From Chloroflexota bacterium (GTDB taxonomy: Bacteria > Chloroflexota > UBA4733), in contig JANWJO010000068.1 in assembly GCA_025449435.1 (NCBI GenBank), positions 1 through 6,164 of the forward strand: a stretch of 6,164 nt of DNA, in the 5' to 3' direction. The position numbers were made by a program, and so were the translations under genes. The notes under the pieces were generated by a model. The model did not search any database. It was not told the origin of the DNA and was given only the letters and a program-made list of their open reading frames with translations. Shown piece after piece: positions 6,127 to 6,164 of the stretch; the stretch's first letter is position 1, and every line of letters starts with the position of its first letter.

Positions 6127-6164
6127 CCTCCCACCCCATCTCTCTACTGCGCTGCCCTAGTCCA

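Overview
The window is an ordinary-looking stretch of bacterial chromosome with tightly packed genes and no sign of phage, transposon, CRISPR array or RNA gene. A taxonomic guess from gene content alone is Chloroflexota or a relative: a lipoprotein HtrA-type protease fused to a LamG-like C-terminal domain, a soluble DegS/NarL-type regulator pair, and a zinc-ribbon threonine synthase. This is inference; no marker gene is present to prove it.

Layout from left to right. Bases 1-51 may hold the last 16 codons of an upstream gene. A candidate extended -10 promoter (85-113) precedes a 634-residue secreted lipoprotein serine protease (198-2102, + strand). Its 3' end faces a zinc-ribbon NUDIX hydrolase on the - strand (2161-2625); a 12-bp perfect inverted repeat between them looks like a shared bidirectional terminator. 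A short divergent promoter region (2626-2690) then drives the NUDIX gene leftwards and a two-gene unit rightwards: an unrecognised 80-residue protein (2691-2933) overlapping by 4 bp the threonine synthase gene thrC (2930-4330). The thrC stop codon overlaps the stop codon of a - strand operon read from the right: a NarL-type response regulator (5440-6126) followed 3 bp later by a DegS-like sensor kinase (4327-5436).

The most notable content is this last pair. Both partners keep their fold-level landmarks but have lost the chemistry of a two-component system. The receiver has Gly where the phospho-acceptor Asp should be, Val for the conserved Lys and Glu-Ser for the acidic pair, while its LuxR-type DNA-binding domain is intact. 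The kinase keeps a histidine box (with Asn after the His) and a long coiled coil, but its ATP-binding half lacks recognisable N, G1 and G2 boxes. The parallel decay with intact reading frames suggests a phosphorylation-independent regulator-partner module rather than a conventional phosphorelay. What it senses and which genes it controls cannot be read from this window.
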